Both the position numbers and the translations under genes were made by a program. Positions 54,955 to 64,000 of a DNA stretch of 64,000 nt are shown in pieces. Every line of letters starts with the position of its first letter. The first letter of the stretch is position 1. The notes below the pieces were generated by a model, which ran no database searches, had not been told where the DNA came from, and worked only from the letters and a program-made list of their open reading frames with translations. The stretch is taken from NCBI GenBank assembly GCA_040437565.1, contig JBDOQK010000011.1:248001-312000 (forward strand). Direction: 5' to 3'. The stretch is from Albugo candida. Its lineage: Eukaryota > Oomycota > Peronosporomycetes > Albuginales.

Positions 54955-55849
54955 TCATATAATCTGCGAAATTTGTTTCACGTGACTGAGAGCATCGGAA
55001 TATACGTCGTTTGTATGATCTTGCTTCATTAAACCGTTATTATGACGCATCAAATTGCAGAGCGTTGCCGCTGCTGCTGCTATGTATTTTTTGTCGACAT
55101 CGGTAAGAGCTTCTCTATCTGCTTGCATGTAGTCTGTGGTTGCGGATGATTCAGATATTGAACTCTTTCTCGCATTGGCCGGAATGTGCATGGCTTGATG
55201 CCTTCGGTAAGTAGGCAAGTTGTATTCTGTACCATCTTGGCTTATTTGTGTGTCCTGGAGTCCTATTATTCGAGTATTTGTTGCGCTCGCTTGTTGTTCC
55301 TTTTTTGTCTTCGCAATTTTGAGAAGATATTTTTGGGCGTGCGTACGAACTTGGGTGACTGAACGAGTGCGAACCACTTGTTGAACACGCTTCCATTTGT
55401 GCCCATATGCCTTAAAGCCGGCCAAAAATCTCTCATGTTCATTAAAGCTCCACCTCCCACCCCGAACGGTGGTCCCAAGGTTTTTCTCATCGCCGTAAGC
55501 ATCTTCTCTGTTAAAAAAAACTCCCATTTCTCGACAAGATCTGGATGCATGAGGTATGCCGACGTTCACCTGTGCTTTGTGATATCGAGGACCATCGCTC
55601 AAATTTTTGGCGGTGTCAAAAGCTGAAGGAAACGATTCTTCCCTGTTAGAATGTACAATCGTGTGAATTATAGGCAGATTGAATTTTCCCGCAGAAGGAT
55701 TGCTGGTGAGTGCTGGTTGCAGACCATGGCCGAGCATTGGAGATGCAAATCCGAAAGTCGCGGAGCTTTCTTCTCCAATCTGTTACATTATCGTGTTAGC
55801 GTAATTCACAGTGCATCTCACTGGGAGGAAAAATCCCTACCTCATCCAT
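54955..55849 (-). CDS. SHAQKYF-class single-repeat MYB transcription factor
   Basis: Exon 2 (54955-55779) carries nearly all of the protein. A nine-base first exon (55841-55849, MDE) joined by a 61-nt GT-AG intron gives 277 aa and extends the frame to MDEIGEESSATFG. If exon 1 is wrong the first Met is at 55737 (260 aa). One MYB repeat lies at about 111-157 (GGRWSFNEHERFLAGFKAYG...), ending in THAQKYLLK, the SHAQKYF-type signature found in plant and protist factors. The rest is low complexity without other domains. DNA-binding nuclear regulator; targets unknown. Oomycetes use such factors in sporulation and zoospore stages, which is context and not evidence from this sequence. Confidence 0.85.
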
Positions 55850-56713
55850 CTTGAAATGTGACGGGACAGTTTTCTCTTTGATATTCATCAGGTCGAATAA
55901 TAACAAAGACTGGCGTGTAGATTCTTCTTTCGTGAGCGACCGAGTCATCAGCTACTGGTGTAGAAGACAACCAGAAGTCAGACTGTTGATCTAAGTTTCG
56001 GAATCTGGTAGAGAACATACAAATCAAAGACTCTACTACTGATGATCGTGACCAAAAATAGCTGACTATGCTTCAGTTCACTCTGTACTTCACTCCTTAT
56101 CACACATTAGACTCACTGCCTTATTTCGCAAAATGCAATCCCTACCCGCAACATATTTCTGTCTCTAAACATTATGTTCTTAATTTAATTGCAGCGCATA
56201 ATTATAAGGGCACTTTAGGTTTTCACACGTTCAGTGTAATTTCCCGGACCGGGTGATAAAATGTACTTATACATGGATATACATATCAATATGCCATCTG
56301 CTTTAGCATGCTATTGAGTCTGTCGTGCGTACAGAACGTTGACTGTTCGTGAGAAAAATCATTCTTGCTCAAATTCTCTCCTTTTAGTACTGAGTGAAGC
56401 TAGATACTTTTTTTACAGATCAGTTCTTACACGTAAGAATCAAATGCATTCACTTGTGACCAATTCATTGTAGTCATTTTTAGGGAGTTGATGCTGATGG
56501 ATGCTCCGAGACTGGACGACTAGAGGTCAAGACGTAGGATAGGTCAGCATGATACCAGGCGTGTACCTACCAAAATATCGTTTTGTTACTTAAAAATGTG
56601 ACATTCCAATACGGAATGCAAGCACTGTCTCAAGATCATTCGACTAGTCTTTTTCGCGATGTTTCAATTATATTACTCTCTGTTTTTACTTCATACGTTG
56701 AAATAAAATACAA
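55850..56713. other. Intergenic, no gene seen
   Basis: AT-rich, with no supported frame on either strand. Confidence 0.45.
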
Positions 56714-57495
56714 TCAACGACGAATCAAATGCGCTTCGTCGAATATTGCGATTTGATGCACATCTTCCTGTGTTATGAATCCAAAGGTTAGACGTTCTTG
56801 GTAGACACTGCTGCAGGAATTCTCATGCCTCTGATGCGACTAGAGTTGGCAAGTGAAGTATTCCATTGAGCTAATTTGCCTTTTTGCAGCGCTGAGGTGA
56901 TGCATATGGAAGTTATACACGTTGACAGTCATCATCCATCAAAGGTCTAGGCATATGACCAAACCCAGCCCACTTTGCAAACAATCTATATATGCTGGTA
57001 ACTTCCTGCATAAAGCTGTTCCAGGCTGAATAGAGCAGTTNNNNNNNNNNNNNNNNNNNNNNNNNNNNNNNNNNNNNNNNNNNNNNNNNNNNNNNNNNNN
57101 NNNNNNNNNNNNNNNNNNNNNNNNNNNNNNNNNNNNNNNNAAGGTTAGACGTTCTTGGTAGACACTGCTGCAGGAATTCTCATGCCTCTGATGCGACTAG
57201 AGTTGGCAAGTGAAGTATTCCATTGAGCTAATTTGCCTTTTTGCAGCGCTGAGGTGATGCATATGGAAGTTATACGCGTTGGACAGTCATCATCCATCAA
57301 AGGTCTAGGCATATGACCAAACCCAGCCCACTTTGCAAACAATCTATATATGCTGGTAACTTCCTGCATAAAGCTGTTCCAGGCTGAATAGAGCAGTTTT
57401 TTGGGAACTGCGTAGTGTGTCGTCGTGAACAATGATTCGATTTGTGGACGATAGTGACGAGATAATGCTTGCAATGCATTGTCCTTATCTAGTGC
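56714..57495 (-). CDS. Unrecognised small gene, 3' part only
   Basis: The right-hand copy (57274-57495) encodes LSRHYRPQIESLF and LLYSAWNSFMQEV. The left-hand copy of the gap repeat contains a GT-AG intron (56840-56918) leading to a final exon at 56714-56839 (VYQERLTFGFITQEDVHQIA...HLIRR, stop). The two copies of the repeat differ by one indel and one substitution near this splice site, and only the left version keeps the frame. Upstream of 57495 the frame meets a stop, so at least one 5' exon is missing, perhaps between 57560 and 58062. The HYxP...LF...W..F pattern recalls EF-hand-like ciliary proteins, but I cannot name the family. Confidence 0.4.
56784..57398. repeat. N gap with about 257-bp near-identical flanks
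   Basis: 56784-57040 matches 57141-57398 around 100 N, but with one inserted G and one A/G change near 56918 and 57275. It is the only gap whose flanks are not identical. Confidence 0.85.
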
Positions 57496-58053
57496 TATTT
57501 ATGACATTTCATGACGCACTTTGATTGTGTAACGATCAAGTCAGTAGTTTCTCAGACATTCACACAAAGCAGCGATTGTGAAAAATAATCGAGTAATTTA
57601 TGTCACTATAATAATTTACATATGACAAAGATACTATATCGAATACTGATATGGTGATTTCGTCACGCAGCACGCGAATGACCAGGGACCTATGACTGTG
57701 AACACATTTGCTACATGTGCGGTTTGTGCACAACACATCGGTCTTGAAATTTGTAAAAGCGGACCATCTGGAGCTACGCACTGACCTAAGTGCAGCGGGA
57801 GATGTATTGCTTCTCATTCTAGCTGCGTCATGTTGCAGCTCTGCGCAACTCGATGTTTTAATAAGGTACGCGAAAATTTTGCTGGCGATATTTCTAAAAA
57901 TTGACACAGCCGGTACCCATCCCTAGTACCGTTTCGAGCAAAATACATGGCCTGATCGGACAATCGAAATGCGGGTTTGTGTTGGTCCAAAATATACTCA
58001 AGAATTTGCAGTCCAAGGCTCAAGCGCAACGAAGATTCAGGTGATATGCAAAG
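57496..58053. other. Unresolved stretch with overlapping minus-strand frames
   Basis: Minus frames 57560-57907 and 57814-58062 look partly protein-like (for example SSLRLSLGLQILEYILDQ) but are in different frames, and I found no convincing splice between them. They may be 5' exons of the gene at 56714-57495, or of a separate gene divergent from the IQ gene. Confidence 0.3.
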
Positions 58054-58981
58054 CTTACACAAGTATCTTACGAGTCACTATACCTTATACGCAAGGCAAT
58101 TTTTCGTGGATGGAGAGTTCGGATTCGCTTAGTTTGGCGTGTTCGTGAGGAATTTCGGGCCATTTTGAGTGAGTGCGAATTGCCTGAAAAGATACCTGTA
58201 TTATCTTGGAATGCAAATAATATCTTGGGTTATCCACGTATATCGCAAATACTCGGTGGAAGAATGTGGAATCACTCGTTGTTTGGCAATCACATAGATT
58301 TACAACAAGTCAAAGAATTGCAAATTACGGGAGATGCAGCAACTGAAATGAAGCGAGATAATGCCTCTGCTGTATCTGAAGATATTGATGCGGCCTTTAA
58401 TGAACCTACATTGCTGGAAACCAAAAACATGACCAGCAATATCGAGCAACTTGATCAGAATGCTGAGCAAGGAAAGGAAGAAAGTGGTTGGCTCTTGTCT
58501 AATGATGCTTCATATGATTCCACAACTTGTGCGATTTCATCACCAAGAAATCCAGCTCCCGCTGAGCATAAATCCCCTACTGAGACAGGTTAGCAGGAAG
58601 AATGCAATGTGACTCGATAGATCCACCGCAAACTACTCATTTACCTCTTAAATTGGAACAGAGTCTAATGGAAAGAAGGCCTACGAAGCGACAGCTGACG
58701 ATCTATGCAATCAGATCGCTGAAAAAGAACTTGACACTTCGCAGGAGCTTCGTATTGCAGAAACACTGCAAATGTATACTCGAGCAGAAATCGTGATGAA
58801 GATTGAATGGGCTAAGCAAGCTTTAAAAGCACGAAAGCAGGCAAGTACATGTAAGAATATTTCGCTGGTCAGATTTCACATGTTTGTATGTACAGTTCCT
58901 ACTAAATACTCCACGGTCCAAGTCTTCTATCGGCTTTTCTGCCAGATGATGTTACTTTTGTACACAGCTTCGTCCAATTAG
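58054..58981 (+). CDS. IQ-motif protein of unknown family, 5' end unresolved
   Basis: A basic IQ-like helix (LIRKAIFRGWRVRIRLVWRV) precedes the apparent ATG at 58165 in an open frame that begins near 58054 after a possible AG acceptor, so the real start is probably in an upstream exon I could not find. Proposed exons are 58054-58588, 58662-58844 and 58896-58981; introns are 73 and 51 nt. The middle is acidic and low complexity. The second exon is helical (ELRIAETLQMYTRAEIVMKI and EWAKQALKARKQ). The third exon and stop are uncertain. IQ motifs suggest calmodulin or centrin binding. Spliced frames starting at 58165 alone would lose the IQ segment. Confidence 0.5.
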
Positions 58982-59245
58982 GGCAGATAGCTCATTAGGA
59001 GTCTGAAATTATTTTTATAGCTGATTCGCCCATAGAAGGGGCTGGCTTGTGTAGGGGCTAGACTCTATAAGATAGAAAATCAAAGATTAAGATAAAGTTC
59101 ACATTATAGAATAAAAACGCAAGCGAAAGTCTTACATTTGTTTATTCGCTCGGACATATGCTTGCTCTAGTCGTCTATTTCGCGATATTGTTCTGAGCTG
59201 TACAGTGCAACCTACCGATCCTTGTATTCGTCTATCTCCTAGGCA

Positions 59246-60950
59246 ATGAACAAGTCTACCTCCCCCGGCCAACAATTTCGAAATATCGAGACACCAAAAG
59301 CAATGATCGAGTATACATTATCGCTGCTTTGTTATGATTAGGTTGAGATCTGATGCAATATTGTGCAGGGCTCCTACGGAATCGATTCTCCCGTCATTCA
59401 ACTCCGGAATATTGGCACGTCGTATCTTGACCACTACCTCGCTGGTTTCCATGAGCTTCTTCTTTATCTGTGGAGGTCCTTTTGGTTCCGAGCAGATAAT
59501 ATCGTGTATGTAGACATAAATTTCACCCTTTTTGATTGATGCTAACTTGACACAGCTGGTGGGCCGATGATTGGACTTATTGGTTTGTTCGTCACACCTC
59601 TCGTCATGAGCCTTCCGACGGGACTCATGACTGCTGAGTTAAGCACAGCATTTCCCACAAGCGGTATGAAGTCTTGCGCTTGCAGCTTTACACTTGATCG
59701 CATCTACAGCGGAATTTAAATCTCTCTCTTAGGTGGCTTCGTGGTTTGGGTATTGCACGCATTTGGACCATTTTGGGCATCTTTGGTAGGATATTTGTCC
59801 TGGGTATCTGGTGTCATTGATAATGCTATATATCCGTCGCTCGCGTTGGCGACTTTCACCGATGTTTATGGTGGTCTGGAAAATAAGGTAGCAGTATATG
59901 CAGTGAGAAGCGCAATTGCGCTTGTGCTTTCTGTCCCTAATTTTATCGGGCTTAAACTTGTTGGAAACGTGACGGCGGTAGGCTTCGTGTTGATTATGGT
60001 GCCGTTCGTTGTACTAGTAATCTGGGCGTTTGCCATCGCCGACGATTGGAGTGCCCTGGGGGAGTTGCGTCGAAGCGAATCTGTTATCGATGCACACGGT
60101 GATGTTATAGGAATGACTGGGAACGTCGATATCGAATGGTCATTACTACTTCAGACTTTATTCTGGAACTATAGCGGCACCATAGCAATATCTGTATTCT
60201 GTGGTGAGGTGAAGAACCCAAATCATTCGTACCCAAGGGCACTGCTATACTCGACCGTATTAATCATCCTAACATACACATTCCCCCTTCTTGCAAGCTC
60301 TGCATTCAATCGACCACATTGGTCTACTTGGGATGAAGGTGATTTTGCATCAATTGCAAAATTCGTTGGAGGAGTCCCACTTGCAACTTGCATATTGATT
60401 GCCACATTTATGAGCAACGCTGGAATGTTTATCACAGAAATGTGCGGTGACTCTTATCAATTAGCAGCGATGGGTGAGATTGGACTCGTACCGACATGCT
60501 TTGCAACGTGAGATTAATTGCTATATTGTGTTGTAATCAATCACTTTGACATTCGTTTGCTACTATAGCCGGAACAATCGATTCGACACTCCGCACTGGT
60601 CAATATGTGCAAGTATCGGATTCATTCTGATAATAACGACTTTCAATTTTGATGAAATATTGACAATGACCAACGCTCTAACAGCAATACGCCAAATTTG
60701 TTCGTATGCTTCCTTTATCAAATTGCGATATTCGCATGCAGAGACGATTCGACCGTTCAAAGTACCAGGGTCGATCCCTGTTTTGGTGGCCATGTTGGTC
60801 ATACCCGTGGCATTTTTACTTTTCATCACCCAAGATGTCTTTCATTCTCTATTTCCTTCATTGCTTGTGATCAGCGTCCTCATCATTGGGATAGCGTACG
60901 CGAAATGGAAGAAGCCAACTCACGAACAATTAAGTCGTCTACAGCTTTAA
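59246..60950 (+). CDS. APC-superfamily amino-acid/polyamine transporter (plant PUT-like)
   Basis: Exons 59246-59310, 59369-59505, 59556-59663, 59733-60507 and 60569-60950 (introns 58, 50, 69 and 61 nt) give 488 aa. Each join restores transporter sequence (FGSEQIISS/GGPMIGLIG, AFPTSG/GFVVWVLHAFGP, CFAT/RNNRFDTPHW). Eleven to twelve hydrophobic segments are visible. The GGPFGSEQ loop near the first membrane helix and FWNYSG in helix 6 match the L-type/PUT branch that moves polyamines or neutral amino acids across the plasma membrane. The start MNKSTSPGQQF gives a short cytoplasmic N-terminus. Substrate specificity cannot be read from sequence. Convergent with the leucine-synthesis gene. Confidence 0.88.
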
Positions 60951-61375
60951 TTAGCTTCATAGGATACAGTAGTGGACGTAATGTTGATAAAGTCTTGTAT
61001 ATTGTTACCATTAGCACTTGTACAGCATCATGTCCAACGCGAACATCTGTTCTCAGGGCAACCCACATTTGTTGCTGGTCGAGAATTGTTCGTGAGGTCG
61101 TGAGGTTAGCCAAAAAAAAATATATCACCGGCCTTCCACGCCTCAACGAAGATCAGCTCCTACCCAATGTTTCTAGATTTGATCTCGCCTAACAGAACAT
61201 TCCCTGTTTGCCTCAACGTAACACATTTGATAGTACCTTTTATAGAGGCTCGCGCAAAGCATGAGCAAATGGAATTCGGAAGCGTCTTTATTTTAAAAAA
61301 GAGCTACAAGACGCAACATGCAGTAAGCACTCATTGTTAATTATCAAATTACCGTCCAAAGTCCCTCTGAGATAT
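60951..61375. other. Convergent intergenic spacer
   Basis: 425 bp between the 3' ends of the transporter and 2-isopropylmalate synthase genes. No gene seen; the 164-codon frame (60698-61192) is a shadow of the transporter that runs on. Confidence 0.5.
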
Positions 61376-63199
61376 TTAGTTTGCAACTGCTTTTTGCGTC
61401 TCAGTGACGCAATGGATTGCAGACGCTACAATCGAGGTTTTTGAGTCACGATTCAGTTCGAAACGATTCTGAGCCGCGATTTTACGATTGATGGCATCGA
61501 TGTAGGCAGTAGCCGACGATACAAAAATATCCGTATCAGCGCCGTGACCAACGTATTGGCGAACTCGAGTCAGTCCAGTTTGCGGATTCATAAACCCAGC
61601 GGGTGAGTCAATGTTGTCAGTATCCTCGCTATCTGCTGCTTCTTGAATTCGAACTGTCACTTCGCCTAGGGCACACGTACCGTCTGTGGTACTATTCACT
61701 GAGTACTCGTTTAGCTTAAGTTTTTCGGTCCTAGTGGCTCGCTGAATAGCAACACATATGGCATCTATAGGTCCGATACCCATTGCTGCTTCACTGACTT
61801 CTTCACCATCTATACTGACTAAGGTAACGGTAGCGGTTGGCTTCACACGATTTCCAGCCGTGACATGCACCAACTGAAGGGTCCAATATGCCTCAGATCG
61901 GTAGAGCTCATCTGATAGAATGGCATCAATATCAGCGTCTGTGATTGATTTCTTCTCATCTGCGAGTTTCTTGAACTTGTCCACATAATGGGCTAGCTGC
62001 TCAGGTGTTAGATCTGTATAGCCTAGTTGATGCAAACGCTTGCTATATGCATGACGACCGGAATGTTTACCAAGAACCATCTTGCTTTCATTAAGACCTA
62101 CCGATTCAGGGCACATGATTTCATACGTCGCTTGATGCTTTAGAACTCCATCTTGATGAATGCCAGATTCGTGTGCAAACGCATTTGCACCAACGATAGC
62201 TTTGTTTGCCTGAATATGCATGCCCGTATAGTGGCTGACCATACGACTGCATCGAGTTATGTGAGTTGAATCAATGTCACTGGATACCGGACAATGCTGT
62301 GGACGTGTTTGCAAAGTCATAATCAATTCTTCAAGTGCTGTATTTCCTGCTCTTTCGCCAATACCATTTACTGTCACCTCAGCTTGGCGAGCTCCAGCAC
62401 ATACTCCAGCGAGAGTGTTAGCAGTCGCAAGTCCAAGGTCATTATGACAGTGAGTCGAGAAAATGGCTGCCTCACTTCCTTCAGTGTTCTTAATCAAGTA
62501 ACGGATCAAAGATCCGTATTCATCAGGAACGGTGTACCCCACAGTATCAGGAATGTTGAGGGTCTTTGCGCCAGCTTTGATGACCTCTGCTAGGACTTCA
62601 CACAAAAAATCAGGATCCGTGCGACCAGCATCTTCTGTCGAAAATTCAACATCATCACACAAACTCGAAGCAAAAGAAACTGCTTGAATGGCTTTGCGTA
62701 TACACTCGTCCCTGCTTATTTTGAGTTTATATTGCAAATGAATATCCGATGTCGCCAAGAAAGTATGAATACGGTGACGTGGAGCATGCTTCACAGCATC
62801 ATAACAGCGTTGGATGTCTTTCTCCATTGCACGTGCAAGCCCACAAATGACCATCGGTACTTCTGATTTTCGATTCGCTGTCAATGGCCCAATCTCTTTG
62901 GCGATCGCTGTAACTGCGTCAAAGTCGCCAGGAGAAGAGATTGGAAAACCAGCTTCGCAAACGTCCACACCCAGATGAGAGAGAGAACGAGCGATATCCA
63001 GTTTTTCTCGAAAATTCAGTGTAGCTCCAGGTGATTGTTCGCCATCGCGAAGCGTTGTATCGAAGATAATCAGCTTTTCTCTGGTGTTGGTCGAAAACAG
63101 TGCTTTTTTTCGCTGAAAAAATTCCACGTTTTTGTTTGATCGATGGTGGATTTTGGTCAATTTGTGAATTCGGTGAAAGCCATTCGCACTGCGAAACAT
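61376..63199 (-). CDS. LeuA: 2-isopropylmalate synthase, probably mitochondrial
   Basis: 607 aa, no intron. Catalyses acetyl-CoA plus 2-oxoisovalerate to 2-isopropylmalate, the first committed step of leucine synthesis. The N-terminal 40 residues are basic and Ser-rich without acids (MFRSANGFHRIHKLTKIHHR), a likely mitochondrial targeting peptide. The catalytic TIM barrel starts at about 44 with DTTLRDGEQSPG (R51, D52), the metal-binding THCHNDLG and the family motif GIGERAGNTALEE. The C-terminal LeuA regulatory domain (about 430-600, GIGPIDAICVAIQRA...) is complete, so leucine feedback inhibition is likely. Full length for the bacterial/plant-type enzyme. Confidence 0.95.
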   Translation of the reverse strand: MFRSANGFHRIHKLTKIHHRSNKNVEFFQRKKALFSTNTREKLIIFDTTLRDGEQSPGATLNFREKLDIARSLSHLGVDVCEAGFPISSPGDFDAVTAIAKEIGPLTANRKSEVPMVICGLARAMEKDIQRCYDAVKHAPRHRIHTFLATSDIHLQYKLKISRDECIRKAIQAVSFASSLCDDVEFSTEDAGRTDPDFLCEVLAEVIKAGAKTLNIPDTVGYTVPDEYGSLIRYLIKNTEGSEAAIFSTHCHNDLGLATANTLAGVCAGARQAEVTVNGIGERAGNTALEELIMTLQTRPQHCPVSSDIDSTHITRCSRMVSHYTGMHIQANKAIVGANAFAHESGIHQDGVLKHQATYEIMCPESVGLNESKMVLGKHSGRHAYSKRLHQLGYTDLTPEQLAHYVDKFKKLADEKKSITDADIDAILSDELYRSEAYWTLQLVHVTAGNRVKPTATVTLVSIDGEEVSEAAMGIGPIDAICVAIQRATRTEKLKLNEYSVNSTTDGTCALGEVTVRIQEAADSEDTDNIDSPAGFMNPQTGLTRVRQYVGHGADTDIFVSSATAYIDAINRKIAAQNRFELNRDSKTSIVASAIHCVTETQKAVAN

Positions 63200-63831
63200 T
63201 TTGAGTGTTTTTGGATCTGTTGGTCAGTGGCGATTATGTTTGTGGTACTTACAGTCGTGACAAGTCGTACTTAGCAATCGGTCACCTTGAAAAATAAGGT
63301 AACTCTACTAGCATCACTTGACTACAACTCTTCAAATACGTTGATGGCATTTGGCTGTTACAGGGTTGACAAAAAAGCTGGTATATATGTAGCGTATGAT
63401 TGTAGCCCAGCAACTTCCCATTGCCGCTACAGAAAATCATGATAAAGTGATGGACTGATTCGGGGAGGTGCGTGCATGTCGCAGCACGGCATATCATGGG
63501 GTAGAATCGTAATCTGTGTCGGTTGACAGAGTAGGAGACGTCGAAGTTATTTACAGCTCGATACATGTGCCAAGACGTTTGCATTTACCAGACAGGAGAT
63601 TGTTTTGTTTACATTCGGTCCTCCATACATTTCTCGCACGGTTTCAAGCAGCGCAATTGGCGCTTGATTGAGTTAATTTTTTGGCCTTCGATTTTGAAAT
63701 ATCGAGCCAAAAAAATGCGGGAATGAGGTAATTGCCGAAATGGAGACTAGATTCTTAGATTTGTACTAACAAGACCTTTGCTTAGACCTTCTTACTTCCA
63801 ATTAGCTCTGTTCAATACATGAACATAAACA
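63200..63831. promoter_or_regulatory. LeuA 5' flank with an inverted repeat
   Basis: Upstream of LeuA (which reads leftward) with no supported gene. Contains a near-perfect hairpin at 63677-63714. Confidence 0.35.
63677..63714. repeat. Short inverted repeat (hairpin)
   Basis: The left arm TTTTTTGGCCTTCGAT (63677-63692) pairs with the right arm ATCGAGCCAAAAAA (63701-63714) around an 8-base loop, with a two-base bulge. Function unknown. Confidence 0.4.
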
Positions 63832-63993
63832 ATGATACTTTATCAAATATTACTAAACTGGAAACTTCATAGTTTCGCAACGGCCCCAGCTGTGTGTCTC
63901 ACCACTTTATTCATCGGTATCCCGTTCGCACGCATTGCTCTCGCCGCACTCGACCCAGATGCCTCCGCCTATGATGTATTCATTGAAATTTAA
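63832..63993 (+). CDS. Small unrecognised ORF at the window edge
   Basis: 53 codons from ATG to TAA, with a hydrophobic middle (VCLTTLFIGIPFARIALAAL). It could be a one-pass membrane micropeptide, or an exon of a gene that continues beyond the window. No family recognised. Confidence 0.25.
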   Translation: MILYQILLNWKLHSFATAPAVCLTTLFIGIPFARIALAALDPDASAYDVFIEI

Positions 63994-64000
63994 TCTTCCA

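Noticed and set aside
60698-61192. 164-codon plus-strand frame past the transporter
   Set aside because: It is a shadow frame of the transporter's last exon running into the spacer; hydrophobic pattern and motifs belong to the other frame.

Overview
The window looks like oomycete nuclear DNA, and an Albugo-type white-rust relative is my best guess (inference). The case rests on short GT-AG introns (mostly 50-70 nt) in tightly packed protein genes, a TH1-tailed class-I-like myosin carrying a FYVE-type finger, plant- and stramenopile-like enzymes, and an ARL13-like ciliary GTPase as expected in an organism with flagellated zoospores. I see no tRNA, rRNA, CRISPR array, insertion sequence or prophage.

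The assembly needs correcting before annotation. All eleven N-runs are exactly 100 bases, and each is flanked by a direct repeat of 17 to 929 bp: the sequence just before the gap is repeated just after it. These look like contig ends that overlap but were never merged, so about 4.3 kb of sequence plus 1.1 kb of N is probably artefactual. Collapsing them restores single continuous frames for the esterase (414 aa), the wybutosine fusion protein (1010 aa) and a large helical protein (1052 aa).

Region 1 (1-12.5 kb) is a real, diverged tandem duplication. Unit A (about 411-7980) holds a degenerate unknown gene, a HAD-like gene and an intact myosin. Unit B (about 8461-12490) holds the same set, but its myosin is only a shredded relic. 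Region 2 (12.9-20 kb) has a DNAJC21/Jjj1-type ribosome-biogenesis co-chaperone and a third, inverted HAD paralogue. The three HAD genes form a series: the 18.8 kb copy keeps the catalytic aspartates, the 10 kb copy has Asp to Glu at the nucleophile, and the 2.2 kb copy has Asp to Ala plus a frame break after its signal peptide.

Region 3 (21.8-34.8 kb) is dense housekeeping: poly(A) polymerase, APC1, a TYW3-Kelch-TYW2 fusion for wybutosine in tRNA-Phe, and a RING-H2 protein. Region 4 (36-50 kb) has the ARL13-like GTPase, an alpha/beta-hydrolase, a membrane-anchored IQ-motif protein and an eight-exon alpha-solenoid-like protein of unknown family. Region 5 (50.7-63.2 kb) has a minimal BET (bromodomain-NET) protein, an ankyrin protein ending in a CaaX-like box, RIO2 kinase, a SHAQKYF-class MYB, an unresolved small gene, an IQ-motif gene, an APC-superfamily (polyamine/amino-acid type) transporter and 2-isopropylmalate synthase.

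The genes are not an operon. Common threads are RNA and ribosome maturation (DNAJC21, RIO2, TYW, PAP), cell-cycle control (APC1) and flagellar functions (ARL13-like). Introns and exon joins were inferred by eye from GT-AG sites, phase and family motifs.
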